Origin: Rhizophagus clarus
Lineage: Eukaryota > Glomeromycota > Glomeromycetes > Glomerales > Glomeraceae
Direction of reading: 5' to 3'
DNA length: 64,000 nucleotides
NCBI GenBank assembly: GCA_015698045.1
Contig: BLAL01000075.1
Span: 62,001-126,000, forward strand
A model generated the notes under the pieces. It was not told the DNA's origin, did not search any database, and saw only the letters and a program-made list of their open reading frames with translations. The position numbers were made by a program, and so were the translations under genes. Of this stretch, positions 48,900 to 60,400 are shown piece by piece; position 1 is the first letter of the stretch, and each line of letters opens with the position of its first letter.

Positions 48900-49570
48900 G
48901 TAATACAGTAATTCCTAAATTATAGAAATTGTGCTGGTAGAACTCTTTCTCGTCGACCACTCGGCCGAAAAATTCTGAAAGGTTTTAACGAGGAAAAAAC
49001 GACAAAGTTATTAATAAAAGTTATTTAAAATAACAAAAATGGAGCCGTTTTCGACAGGAAAAGAGTTCAGAGACAGTTTAAAAGTACTGTAGAAGTTGAA
49101 CAAACATTATATTAAAACTTTAGAAATATCGGTTTTAGGTCAAGAAGAAATTTTTTGAACGGTTAGATGGAAAGTTTGTCCAACAAGAGAAGAAGAACAC
49201 TTTTTCAATAACTTAAAAAATATAACAGGCTTCAAAAATGGTATTATAGAGATACTTACAAAACGTTCGAAGAGGTTGCTACTAGAATATATCAAAACGA
49301 TATTATTCGCTTGGGTGGTTTCGTGAGGCGCAACAAAACCGTGACATTACGTTAAAGCTGACCAAAAAGGAAATGAGGCGTGCAAGGAACGAATAATATC
49401 ACAGAAAAATGAGAAAATCGAAAAAATAACAAAAGAACGAGTAGATTTCCACACGAAATCTACTGAAAAATTATGTGTACATTCCACCGGAGTATTATCT
49501 AGTATTATCGCAACGACGCGACTCTAAGCCAACTTCATCACTCACGTCTATAAATATGTTTAATAATAAT
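48900..49570 (+). pseudogene. Decayed coding remnant, family not recognised
   Basis: Coding-like segments occur in changing frames: around 49040-49080 (MEPFSTGKEFRDSLKVL), 49260-49310 (FEEVATRIYQNDIIRLG), 49330-49400 (DITLKLTKKEMRRARNE) and 49470-49570 (YIPPEYYLVLSQRRDSKPTS). They look like one protein broken many times. It could be an old mobile-element or host gene; I cannot tell which. Confidence 0.4.
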
Positions 49571-49599
49571 AGTAGTAAAACAATTAATAATTTGTTAAA

Positions 49600-49909
49600 T
49601 CAACCTACTATTTGGTATATTTGGTATTTTGATTACATGTCCAACATCCTCCCACGATTGACGTAATTCACCATGAAAACGAAGTTTCAATTCATCACCG
49701 ATGGTTAAACGAACCTCTAAAGGAAAATAAATTATTTATATAGATCAAAATAAAATATTCCATATGCAATACGCTTCTGATTTAACTAAATGTCCCATCG
49801 AACTACAATATCATCTTGTGTTTGAGATTTCATTAATTTCTTGTCATAGTCAGTCTCCATTTTTACTAAAGGCCCAAAAACGTTTTGATACTGTACTTCA
49901 GATTTAACA
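49600..49909 (-). pseudogene. Fragment of the NMD helicase UPF1
   Basis: Minus strand from about 49909: [19 protein letters not shown], then [12 protein letters not shown], then LNQKRIAYG after an in-frame TAG. Further on, RLTIGDELKLRFHGELRQ and GHVIKIPN follow in the same frame, with a second stop in the AT-rich stretch between (which may have been an intron). The order and wording match the 1B/stalk region of eukaryotic UPF1 (YQNIFGPLVKLEADYDKKL, GDELCLRYKGDL, GHVIK in human UPF1, recalled). No helicase core is present nearby. It is a broken piece of a normally single-copy, conserved gene. Confidence 0.7.
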
Positions 49910-51070
49910 GTACATTTTATTAATAATTATTTTAAAGTACTAATTAATACAAGACAATTTTTTTTAATTATCTTATTATAAATAATAAAAATAAAAAAAA
50001 TATTATTCTAATTAACAATTAATATTTAATAATATGATTTATGAAATTATAATTTATAAATAAATTTTATTATTTTATTTATTATTATAATAAAAAAATC
50101 TTTACTAAATTATAAATTTTTTAAAAGTATTAGATAAGTTTCATTAAGTTTTGGAAATTTTATTAATTTTAAAATTTTATACTAATAACAATTAACAAAC
50201 TTAATTTTACGCATTTTAAAAGTTTTACTAAAATTTAGTTTTAATAATTGAGCTAAATAAATATCAGATATTTTATTTTAAAAAAGATAAATATTACATA
50301 TCACATTTAAATATAATATTTCAATTTAAGGTTTTTTTTTATTAATAATAAATGATTGTTTAATACTGATATAAATTTATATTTTTCAAGCAAATATAAT
50401 TGTAAAGAGAAATAAACATTAACTAATTCTATAATCTAAAAAAAAAAAAAATAATGCAACTAATATTATTAAAAAAGAAAATTTTAAAGAAACTACTTTT
50501 TATATAACTCAAAAACTTTTAAAAGATCATTTATTTAAATAGTTCTTTATACAGATTCTAATATTTTATTAAAATTAATAATAATTTGCTGATAAATTTT
50601 TTTTAAAAATTTAATTTTAAATGTTTATTATATTATCTTTCTTTTTTCAAATTTAAGAATATATAATAATTTAATTAATTTAATAATTTTTCTTATTTAT
50701 AATATTTGGCAATTTAAAAATCATTTCATATTTCATATTTTAGAATAATAAGCTTATATTCCTATTATTTTACAGAAAATATTATATATTGTATTGTTAA
50801 TAATTTTAAAATATCAAAATAGTTGCAAAAATTTAATTTAACTAAATTACTAAAATTAGTTTTAATTAAAAAAAATTTTATATATTTAAATTTTAGATTT
50901 TTATTAATCTTGTATTTATTAAAAATAGTTAAATAAATAAATAATTTTAATTATAATAAATTAATAATTAAATAATAAATAAAAAATAAATAAAAAATTA
51001 AATTAAAAAAATAAATAAATAACTAATTATCTGTTAACAATTAAATAGTTTAAATTAATATAATATTATT
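49910..51070. other. Extremely AT-rich non-coding stretch
   Basis: Almost only A and T between about 49930 and 51060, with long AATAAATAA-type runs. No coding sequence. It lies downstream of the bromodomain-nuclease gene. Confidence 0.6.
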
Positions 51071-53071
51071 TTACTTAATTTTATCATATCTATAATTAAT
51101 TTGCATTTCATTAATGGATTTCCATATAATACGATGAAATCCAATTGCTATAATTATAAATCCAATTAATTTATTAGAATCTGAATTAGTTACCTTAACT
51201 CTTTCATCACATAACCCTTCAGAATTATTGGCTTTGCCCTTTGCAATTGTATTCATATATTTTTTTAATTGGCTTATTCCATTATTTAATATCTCTCCTA
51301 TAGTTGTTTGTTTATACTCATTAGTTTCTTTTACATAATGAGTATATTGTCTTCTTAATAAACTTTCTTCATCTTCATTTTCAATTATTTCATCTAATTC
51401 CCTTAAATTATTTGCACTAGGAATTTTCGATTGTTTTCCATTAATATTTTTTAGTAATCCGACTAATGAAATGTATTTTAATTCCAAACAAACATAATTT
51501 CTTTTAGTTTTGTTTCCTAAAACAAAAACATCAACAAAACCAAATTTGCCATGTCCTTTTTTTGCTGTATTATTCATTATTAAGCATAGTTCAGGAACAC
51601 GAAATTCTAATGGTAAGAGTAGTTCAACAATTGCTTGAAGAACTGGTTCATTGGCAGTAAGTAGAGACATCCGTGATCTTGATATTAATGTTTTTTTCAA
51701 AATTTTTTTAAAGCTAATAATATTGCCTGCAATAATATCATTATATACTAAGGCAATATCATTAGCAATTTTTGTATAGCAGTCTAACTTTTGTTTTTTA
51801 AAATCTAGATAAAAAGTTATTTAAATATAAATTATTAATAATATAAATGTAAATATAATAATATAATTTAATAAATAAGAGTATTATTATTTACCAATAG
51901 ATAAATTATTTTTATCATCAATAAAATTTCTTTTTAATTTTTCTTTTTGTTTAATTTGGGGGTTTTCAATCCATTTTTTGTTAAAAGCACATTCTAATGC
52001 TTTACCTAAATAATATATTTCACTTTCCTCATTATTATTTGTAAAACAATTGTGGAATATTAAACGAATATCATTTTCAAATTCATCTATATCTGAATAT
52101 TCATTATTTTCCAATCTTGAATTTATTGTAAATAGATCTATAGGATCTCTTGAATACTTAAAATAATCTGAATTATCAGTATACTTATAAAATAGGTAAG
52201 AATAAGGCTTGTTCTTAAGTTCACAAAGGATATCATAACAGTATAGTAAATTGGGACTAATGTTCTTATAATTATATTCTTTAATTAATTGCATCCAGTA
52301 TATTTGAAAGAATTTTTTATGTTGTACACGTTCTAAAATTAGCTGTTTATATAAAAAATTATTAGTAGGGTATAACTTCTTATTTAGTGGTAAAAGGAGG
52401 TACTTAGCAAATTCCTCATCCAGAATTAGCAGACTTTACCAACGACAAGGAAGGATGCCCAAATTAAATGCAGTGGATTGGTTACCAAAATACATAAATT
52501 TAGTAGTTCTCCTAGCTAAGAGTACATGTTGAATTAGATTGCCTGAGTTAAGAGCAATGGATTAATTACCAAAGCACACAACTCAGTAATTCTCTTACTT
52601 AAGGAAATATGCAGTAAATACTTTACATGGTTTAAAAAAATATTCCTGTCCGCTCTGAAAAAAAAGGCTATTTACGCAATATTGGCTCTTATAAGAGTTC
52701 CTCTAACTACCATGTAGACTTAGCTAGTGAGTTACCCTTCCTTGCAAAATAAAAAATACACACCTTGTCATTTAATGTCTTAAAAATTTCTTTGTCCATA
52801 AATATCTTTTTTACTTCATTTAAAAAATTATTTGCCCAAATATTATCAAGATCGGTTTTATCAGGGTAAGAAGATAATAAGGTAATTATATTGTTTCGAT
52901 ATGACGTTAAAAATCCACGGTATGTTACAGTACTTTGCTTTTTTAAATAAGAGATAAGAACTAAAAATTAAGAGGTTAGTAAGAAGTTGAATAAAAAGGA
53001 GAATTTCATAGACATTATTTATAAGACTTACAATTTTGACCGGGATAGGAATTATCAGTAGAATTATCCAT
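51071..53071 (-). CDS. Bromodomain fused to a PD-(D/E)XK nuclease-like domain, four exons
   Basis: The exon model is 53071-53032, 52960-52764, 52342-51895 and 51804-51071. Introns are GT-AG (GTAAGT, GTGTGT, GTAAAT donors) and phases agree throughout, giving 472 residues without a break. Residues about 113-204 read as a bromodomain: CYDILCELKNKPYSYLFYKY, DPIDLFTINSRLENNEY (cf. HPMDLSTIKxKL), FENDIRLIFHNCFTNNN with the expected acetyl-lysine-binding Asn position. Residues about 264-472 match a PD-(D/E)XK fold: Glu in VPELCL (301), Asp in GFVDVFVLG (320) and the ELK of CLELKY (Glu 336, Lys 338), then ISQLKKYMNTIAKG and GFIIIAIGFHRIIW. Inferred: a chromatin-reading nuclease or nuclease-like factor. 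The second intron (421 bp) holds an inserted repeat. Confidence 0.7.
52463..52620. repeat. 85-bp tandem duplication inside an intron
   Basis: TTAAATGCAGTGGATTGGTT... at 52463 and TTAAGAGCAATGGATTAATT... at 52548 begin two similar 85-bp units (shared TACCAAARYACAYAA and AGTARTTCTCYTASYTAAG parts). They lie in the long intron between exons 2 and 3 of the bromodomain-nuclease gene, whose other introns are short, and are probably remains of an insertion. Confidence 0.65.
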
Positions 53072-54140
53072 ATTGATTAAGAAAAGAAGAAAAAAAATAA
53101 TAAAGAGAAGTAAGGTGAAAAAAGGGAATAATAACTTGAAAAGAAATGCGAAAAATAAGGATGAAAATAAAAGGAATTATAGTGTGAAAAGAAAAGGAAT
53201 AATGTAAAGGAATAATATGAAAAAGAAAGGAATGATAAAATATAAAGAAAGGAAAGATAATAGATGAAAGTAAAAATAGAAAGAAAAAGTATTAACGGTA
53301 AAGAAAAAAGAATAAATGATAAAGAAAGATTAACAATTAAAAAAGATAAAGAATAACGGTAAAGAAAAAAGAAAAAAATGATAACAATTAAGAAAGGGTA
53401 AAGAAAAGAAAGTACTAATTATTAAAAAGATAAAGAAAAAAGAATTAAGAGTAAGATAAAAAAGGGAGAAAAAGTAAAGAAGAAATGATAAATAAAGATT
53501 AATGATAAGAAAAAGATAAAGAATAATGATAAGAATTAAGGTTAAGATAAAAAGAAAAAGATAAAAAAAATAAAGAAATGATAAAGAAAGAGACGAAGAT
53601 AAAGAAAAGAAAGTACTAAAAAGATAAAGAAAAAAGAAAAGAAGAAATGATAAAGAAAAGTATTAACGGTAAGAAAAAAGACAAGGAAAAAAATAAAAAA
53701 GAATTAATAGTAAAGAAAAGAGAAAAAAAGAATTAACAGTAAAGAAGAGAGAATAATTTCAAAGTAAAGGTTATTTTAATTTTAACGCGAATCTTATGTC
53801 TAGAAGTACAAGGAAGGCCTTTAAATAAAAATTTCTTGTAAGCCATAATGATTTCGGGCTGATACATCAATGCGAAAAATAATACAGTCAAACTCCGAAA
53901 TAATGTCGTGACCAATACTTTTTTTTATATTATGAGAAAGTAAAATTTTATCGGTGATCCATTTATGTCAGTCGAAATAATAGAAACAAACATCGGAATT
54001 ATTATAAAAAATTTAATTTACACTATTCTATCTATTCTGTTTATTTATTTATTTAAAACAGCGTGCGACATACACCTAAACAATGTATCACATAATCCAT
54101 CAGACGGACTGGAAATACTTATAATAATTTAAAAAAAATT
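53072..54140. repeat. Purine-rich low-complexity upstream region
   Basis: From about 53090 to 53750 the plus strand is a nearly uninterrupted A/G-rich sequence of AAAGAAAAAGATAAAGAATA-type units without a fixed period. On the coding strand of the bromodomain-nuclease gene this is a polypyrimidine tract just upstream of the start. 53760-54140 is ordinary AT-rich sequence. Confidence 0.7.
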
Positions 54141-54495
54141 ACATTTACGCGTAAATTATTTAAAACATTGATATTTGCGCGCGCACAAAATCAGATTAAT
54201 TAAGCCATATTTGGCATTATTGGAATTGTTTGAGTAACTAGTCATTGAACATTTGCTTGAACAATATCAAACGGACTTTAAATCAAAATAGACCATGATC
54301 TCTACTTTTGTTCAGATAAATTATATTTATTATAAAAATTATATTTACGCGTAAAACATTGATATTTGCACGCATCAAAATCAAGATTATCAAGATTAAT
54401 TAATCCATATTTGGCATTATTGGAATTATTTGCGTAACTAGTCATTGAACATTTGCTTGAACGGACTTTAAATCAAAATAGACCATAGATTCTGA
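54141..54495. repeat. About 200-bp tandem duplication
   Basis: Two copies start at ATTTACGCGTAAA (54142 and 54342). They share CATTGATATTTGCRCGCA, CCATATTTGGCATTATTGGA, GTAACTAGTCATTGAACATT and GGACTTTAAATCAAAATAGA. The second copy lacks about 15 bp near its end (ACAATATCAA). Confidence 0.85.
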
Positions 54496-55449
54496 TACAA
54501 CTTTCCGTGATCAGTTAATCAGATGTAAATAATATCATTTAATTTATAATAGAAAATCTAACATTCGGTATATCTTACCTTACCAAAATTTTTCAGTAAA
54601 TTTGGTATTACAGTATTACTGTAATTTGTAAGTTTATTTATTTCACTTAATATGAAAAGCGAGTACAAATTTTCTGACGAACGGTAAAAATTGTCTGTAC
54701 CATTTTAATAGTGACGATGGATGATCTTGTAACAATGAAAAATTACTCATTAATATAATGTTCTTCTAACGGGAACGGTGGATCTCGTTTTCTTGAAGTA
54801 TTAAAAGCTTTAAATATATTGCATAAAAAGGTAATATACAAATAAACGCATTGACAATATTTTTTTAAGAAAAATATATCTATTACTATCAAGCAATAAA
54901 TAATACAATTTGAATTTTAAACCCTTATTTACTTTTATTAATAGGAAATTACTACGAGTGGCGTGTGGCTTTTGTAAATGTGCAGGAGTATCGGACTTGG
55001 CCCTCCTCGCGGTGCTAACAATCATGTATAACAATAAGTGTTCTTCTTGAAATGTGACCATTTTTTTATCTCTTTTTTGTAATATGAACTTTTTTCATTT
55101 TATGACGCGAAACTGATTTTAAATATTTGTGACGCAAAATCTTCTCTTTATCTTTTGTACGTAAAACTTTTACTTTATCTTTTTTTATAACACTCTTTTT
55201 TCTAAAAAAAAATATGAATGAAATAAATGAATTTTTAATACAGTATAATGTTGATAATACTGTTAACGTTCCTTTTGGACGAGTTGTTGAATGATATATT
55301 GCCAAACATCCCTTATTAAGAATATTAGGTTAAAATGCCAAAGTAGAAAATTACAGAATTAATTGAAGAAAAATATTATAACTATCAGTCGTGTTTAAGG
55401 AGTTGTAGACTATATTGAATAGAAAACTAATAGAGAGAAACTAAGAATC
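54496..55449. other. Intergenic, weak frames only
   Basis: Two minus-strand frames (54810-55061 and 55066-55305) have no family features. A short GC-richer patch (54950-55025) may be an old insertion. Confidence 0.35.
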
Positions 55450-56260
55450 GATGATATTGTAGAATACGTTAAATAAATTGAGATGTCAAAGAGAATGTTG
55501 TGCTATTGGTGATTGTAAAGAAGATTGTCCAAATCGTAATTTTTCAAATAATATTAAAAATTATCGGATATGCACCTTTGCATAGCTTATGTCATATCTG
55601 AAATCTGGATCAAAATTATCGTGATTAAAACGAGCAAGCCACTACGTATCAAGATAATTTGTTAACCACAAAACGTGTCATATTCCTAGTGCTTCTAAAC
55701 TTAATCTCACAAGATAAAATTATTTGCGCCCATAATGGTACAAATGATGAAAGCATTAAAAGCTGTTTTAAGCGAACAACGTGAGTTTGTAATGATGTTA
55801 AATTACGTGAGTTTATTAAAGAGATGAAAAAAAATTCCGAACTTTTGGACAATTTTGTATTATCTAGCGACAGAAATTCTTAAATTAAAGGGTTATATAC
55901 TTTTTTAACAACAGCCAGATCCAACACAATTAGCTATTAATTATTGTAGGTTTATGTTATCCAGATAGTCAAGCAAAATATTCTTTGTAGCCTTAATGAA
56001 TGCAATCATGAATGGTATTACTAAGATTTACCATCGGGAAGTGGATTTAAAAGGATTAGTAATTGTGCAAACATACAATCATGGAATCTATCAGTTATGA
56101 TTAACAAACATCGTCCATCAAAAATTGCTATACAAAATTTATTCCACGTCTTAATACTCTGTTGGTTTTTATTGAGAAACAAGTTTTGGATACTAAGTTA
56201 TTAAAATGTAATTAATACCAAAATTACTATCAGCTTCTTTTTAAAATAACAATGAACTCC
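55450..56260 (+). pseudogene. Strongly decayed coding remnant with a zinc-knuckle-like stretch
   Basis: Coding-like pieces lie in changing frames: a Cys-rich stretch at about 55480-55545 (GDCKEDCPNRNFSNN), Ser/Lys-rich pieces to 55750 and a piece at about 56000-56120 (YHREVDLKGLVIVQTYNHG). It is broken many times. A zinc knuckle could belong to a mobile-element protein or a host nucleic-acid-binding protein. Old; family not determined. Confidence 0.35.
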
Positions 56261-57952
56261 GTTGCAGCTCCACTTGTACCTTCAGCAAAACCATGAAAAT
56301 CATCACGCATTTTATGTGGCTCAAATTTACAAGAAAATATGAAAAATGATGAGTCTTTCTCAACTTAACAAAGAACAAAGACAACCGCACTAGAAAACAA
56401 GAATATAAGGCAGGATAGAGTAGTATGTGTGTTCATTATACCGAGCTTTGTGAATATTTGAGAATCCGAACTGAGGACTGGGTCCGGAATGTCGATCAAA
56501 CGCTCGGAGGATATTCAACGAGTCACATGCAGGTACTTCCGTGCGACAGAATAAATACGTCATATAACCGAAGAATTCTTCACTTATAGTAAGTACCACT
56601 CACAAATATACTATATGGTCGATAATTCTATGGCGAATAATAATCAAATAAATGTACTCTTTATCTATCACTATATATCACAACCATCTTTTGATGCATT
56701 TAGACTAATAAAACGAATTTCTTGTAATTTGAGCCAAATGTGTATCGATGTTAGTCGCGAGTTAAGTCATATAGCACACATAAAATACTTTGTTTTAATT
56801 GATGTATAAAAAGTAATTTCATTATGAACTTGTGGTTAATAAAGAAATATAATTTGCGAATAGCATGTAATAGAGTCATTTCAAAAAATTCTTAATAATT
56901 TAGTTTGATATTTATTATTTATATTGATCAAGAATTTTTTCTTTCAAACGGAAGTCTGAATTTCACCTACTTTATTGCTAATTAATCTATAATCTCATAA
57001 GAAAATGAAAATGTAAAGTCCTGGATATAAGCAAAATGATTGCATCATGGTCTTATGGGATACTTATTCTGTGCGACCATAAATTTCGGTAAAATAGTAT
57101 ACGTAAACAGACGAAAAAACATTTTAATAAAACTTTATCACCATTATATTAATATGCTACCAGTATAACTATAGCATCCTTAATATTTCTACAATCCAAA
57201 AATAAAATTAGTTAGAATTAAGATAAAATAGTTTTTTTTTTGTATTTTATGTGGTCTACTGCACGAGCAATTGATTCTGGTCGATACCAGTTTATACTAG
57301 ACTCTAAAAAAAAACCGGTTACACTATAAACTAGTTATATACAGTAATTAGTATAAAGATTAATGTCATAATTTCTCAATTAAAAATGACAATTCAATTT
57401 GCAAAAATTATATTATTGCTTAATTTCCTAGGAATTTAAACATACTATTTGAATGAAATCACTTTTTAAATATGTGAAATATTTCACAATAGACCCTCAT
57501 ATCTAAACGCTCAGATATTTATTTTTGAATAAAGGATAGTAAAAAATCCAAAATATTAGAAAATTTATTAATTTGTTTTTACATCAATAAGTTTGTTGTT
57601 ATTTTACCACAACATTTAATAAAAGTTTTACAGCTTTATTATTTAGATGTTTTATTTCGCTATCTTACCCTATAAAAAAATGGTGTTAAATTTGTATCAA
57701 AATTATGTATAATATTTTATCTTATTAATGTCTGAAAATGCACCAATATGTGTTAATTAAAAACGCGGAATAATTATGTTAATTTTATATTAAATCGGTA
57801 TTTAATAATAGCAAAAGGAATATGTAAGAAGCAGATCAAGGCGATAGCGAAAAGATCGTCTAATAGACGATCTAAAAAATAGCAACAAATTAGCTAATTA
57901 AATTTTCATACATTTTTACTTTTTTGAGCTTTGGAATTATTAGAACTAACTA
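56261..57952. other. Intergenic with an orphan F-box-type upstream box
   Basis: A less AT-rich segment at 56230-56600 has coding-like minus-strand pieces that I cannot assign. TTATTCTGTGCGACCATAAA at 57064-57083 exactly repeats 8081-8100 (upstream of an F-box gene), but no F-box sequence lies within 2 kb on either side. 57084-57952 is AT-rich and leads to the pogo-like element. Confidence 0.45.
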
Positions 57953-58181
57953 CCGTATTTTTCCAATATTAAGCACCCCATTTTTGCAGGGATTTTGTGC
58001 GAAAAGTTTGGGGGGATGCTTAATTTTGGCAGTTTTAGAAAAATGTCTTTTAAACGTCTTTAAAATCAATTTACAATTCGTTAAAAAATTTTGCAAAAAA
58101 AAAGTTCTGGCGAAAAAATCTGTAAAATGTTTCACAATGATGCAATTCTGCGTAATGATATAATAAGGGGTTTTTTAGCAA

Positions 58182-58250
58182 TTACGCGACTTTTACAACT
58201 TCGCGACTTGACAACTTCACGACCTTTACAACTTTCGCGCGACCTTCATA
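58182..58250 (+). repeat. 17-bp subterminal tandem repeats of the pogo-like element
   Basis: Four imperfect units of about 17 bp (TTCGCGACTTGACAAC and relatives) lie between the left inverted repeat and the transposase start. Their position suggests transposase-binding or promoter sites. Confidence 0.7.
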
Positions 58251-58278
58251 TCTTCCGAAAATTTGAGTTTCACACACT

Positions 58279-59656
58279 ATGCCAAAAGTTATTAAACGCC
58301 AACGTGCTTCGTATTCTATTGAACAGAAAAAGGAAGTTGTTACCTATGCTCGTCAACGTGGAAGAAATGAAGCAGCTAGACATTTTGACCTTGACAAATC
58401 TATGGTTGGACGCTGGGTTAAGGCAAGTGAAAGTTGGACAAGTGAAATAAAAAATAATACTATGCGGGTGGGTTCTGGCCGAAAAGCTTATTTTCCTGAA
58501 GCTGAGGCGAAATTATACAATTGGGTAATTGTGCAAAGGAAAAAGGCGCTAGCTGTAACTTTTGTGACTGTAAGACTTCAAATGTTTGAAATTTTGAGAG
58601 AACCGGATATGGTAGCACTATATGGAGAATTAGCAAATAATTTTATGGCAACATTTCGATGGTTAACTGATTTATGAAACGGCACAATTTGGCTTTGCGT
58701 AGACGTACAAGAATATCCCAGAAACTTCCAGAACAATTGGAAGAATCATTGGAAAGTTTTTATCGATTTGTTATTCGTCTTAAGATAAAAAATTCTATTG
58801 AGATGTGTAATATCTTTAATATGGATGAAACACCAGTCTGGTTTGACATGGCTGGAAATTTCACCATTAATCAAAAGGGTGAGAAAACAGTTCATATTCG
58901 TGGGACAGGTAACGAAAATAATCGGTTTACTGTTGTCTTAACATGCGCAGCAGGTAAAAATCTCCATTATTTATTTGATTGTTATAAAATGTAATTTTAC
59001 TTAAATCTTTTTTATTTACAGATGGAACAAAATTGCCGCCAATTTGCATTTTTAAAGGAAAGCAAATGCCGCGTGGTGAAAAGGCCCCTCCTGGTGTGAT
59101 CGTATGGTTTCAAGAAAGCGGATGGATGAATGCTGACTTGATGAAACATTACGTTAGTTACTTAAATCAGATAAGAATGTCAAGTGGCCAATCCAGACTT
59201 CCGGCTATGATGGTATACGATTCCTTTAGAGGGCATCTAGAGGAATCTGTTAAACAAAAATTTAAGGAAAATCATGTTGAACTTGCAGTAATCCCAGGTG
59301 GCTTAACAAGTATTTGTCAACCACTCGATGTTGCCATTAATAAACCTTTTAAAGATAATCTTCGTAGAGAGTGGTACCATTGGATGAATAATGGTGGTGC
59401 TGGGTATACTCCTGCTGGAAATCTTCGACGTGCAAAAATAAGTGAGGTATGTGGGTGGGTCAAACGTTCTTGGAATAATGTTTCTGAAGAAATTATCATT
59501 CGTGCCTTTAAGAAGTGTGGTATATCAAATGCCTTAGATGGAACGGAAGATGATGAAATTTACAAAGAAATTGACGAAGTCCTTGATGAAATTCAAAATG
59601 AAATGGACAATGATGTGGAGGAAGAAATGGAAATTATTGATTTGAATGATAGTTAA
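58279..59656 (+). CDS. pogo-like transposase, one intron and one frameshift
   Basis: It starts MPKVIKRQRASYS. The N-terminal helix-turn-helix (EQKKEVVTYARQRGRNEAAR, SMVGRWVKA) is CENP-B/pogo-like. The frame breaks at about 58672 (a one-base loss: TTTATGAAACGG is read as TGA) and continues from 58674 (MKRHNLALRRRT). An intron at 58954-59021 (GTAAAA...TTACAG) restores CAADGTKLPP. The catalytic Asp residues are in NMDETPVW, MMVYDSFRGH and CQPLDVAINKPF, with 35 residues between the second and third (DD35D). The C-terminus is acidic. It binds the inverted repeats and cuts and pastes the element into TA sites. Confidence 0.88.
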
Positions 59657-59823
59657 ATTCTTTTATTTGTAAATATATATAATGTAATTTTGTTTTTTTG
59701 ATAATATAATAAAATTAATAAGTGGTCGGAGAGGTGCTTATTTTCAGTTTATGCTTGATATCGTGCAAAGTAAGGGGGGGGTGCTTAATTTTGGTGGGTG
59801 CTTAATATTGGAAAAATACGGTA

Positions 59824-60400
59824 TATCTTACCTATAGAATTATTATTGGTTAATAAAATTTGTTAAAAAAAAAAGAGATAATGAATTCAGTAATATTTGT
59901 TAAACAAAGAAGAAAATTCGTAAAAAAATATTTTTTTTACTTCTAAGGTTATTCTCCAATAACATGTTAATCCTGGTTCTGATACAAAATTATACAGCAC
60001 TCATTCATCTTGGAAATGCACTATAGGCACCTGATACTAATTTAAGACCAAAATATTAGCAAATTGTTGCAAGCATGGATTTGGGTATTAAACTTATTTG
60101 ATAAACAAATTGCAATAGAATAAATTTAATAATAATTCCATAACTGTATTTATTAATGTTCAATTCCTTTTACACTATTATAAAATCTGTAAAATATATA
60201 ATATAAATAATTCCTACATATAAATAAACTAATAAATAAAGAATAAATAACAGAATTATAGCGATTTCAGAAATTTGTATTTGGTAAAAATAATCAAGTT
60301 AAAAATTACATGATTATTTTGATTATGACCAGCCGACTGAAAGAAACTATCTTTACTATATGATTATTTTTGCGAACAGATGCAAACCGCAATAATAATT
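59824..60400. other. Intergenic
   Basis: AT-rich 3' flank between the pogo-like element and the SLR-kinase copy. No gene seen. Confidence 0.45.

Larger units (their letters stand above)
57953..59821 (+). mobile_element. pogo-like (Tc1/mariner superfamily) transposon, young
   Basis: It has perfect 26-bp terminal inverted repeats (57953-57978 and 59796-59821, beginning CCGTATTTTTCCAATATTAA), flanked by TA on both sides (57951-57952 and 59822-59823). It is 1869 bp and encodes one transposase with a DDD catalytic triad. Identical end repeats and a single frame break in the coding region argue for recent insertion. Subterminal GATGCTTAATTTTGG/GGTGCTTAATTTTGG motifs lie near both ends (about 58014 and 59781). 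Confidence 0.92.

Noticed and set aside
49475-49666. Taking the whole 63-codon plus-strand frame as a gene end
   Set aside because: Its second half (from about 49600) is the antisense of the UPF1 fragment, so only the first part can belong to the plus-strand remnant.
57950-58163. Short frames inside the pogo-like left end (both strands)
   Set aside because: They cover the inverted repeat and subterminal region, not protein-coding sequence.
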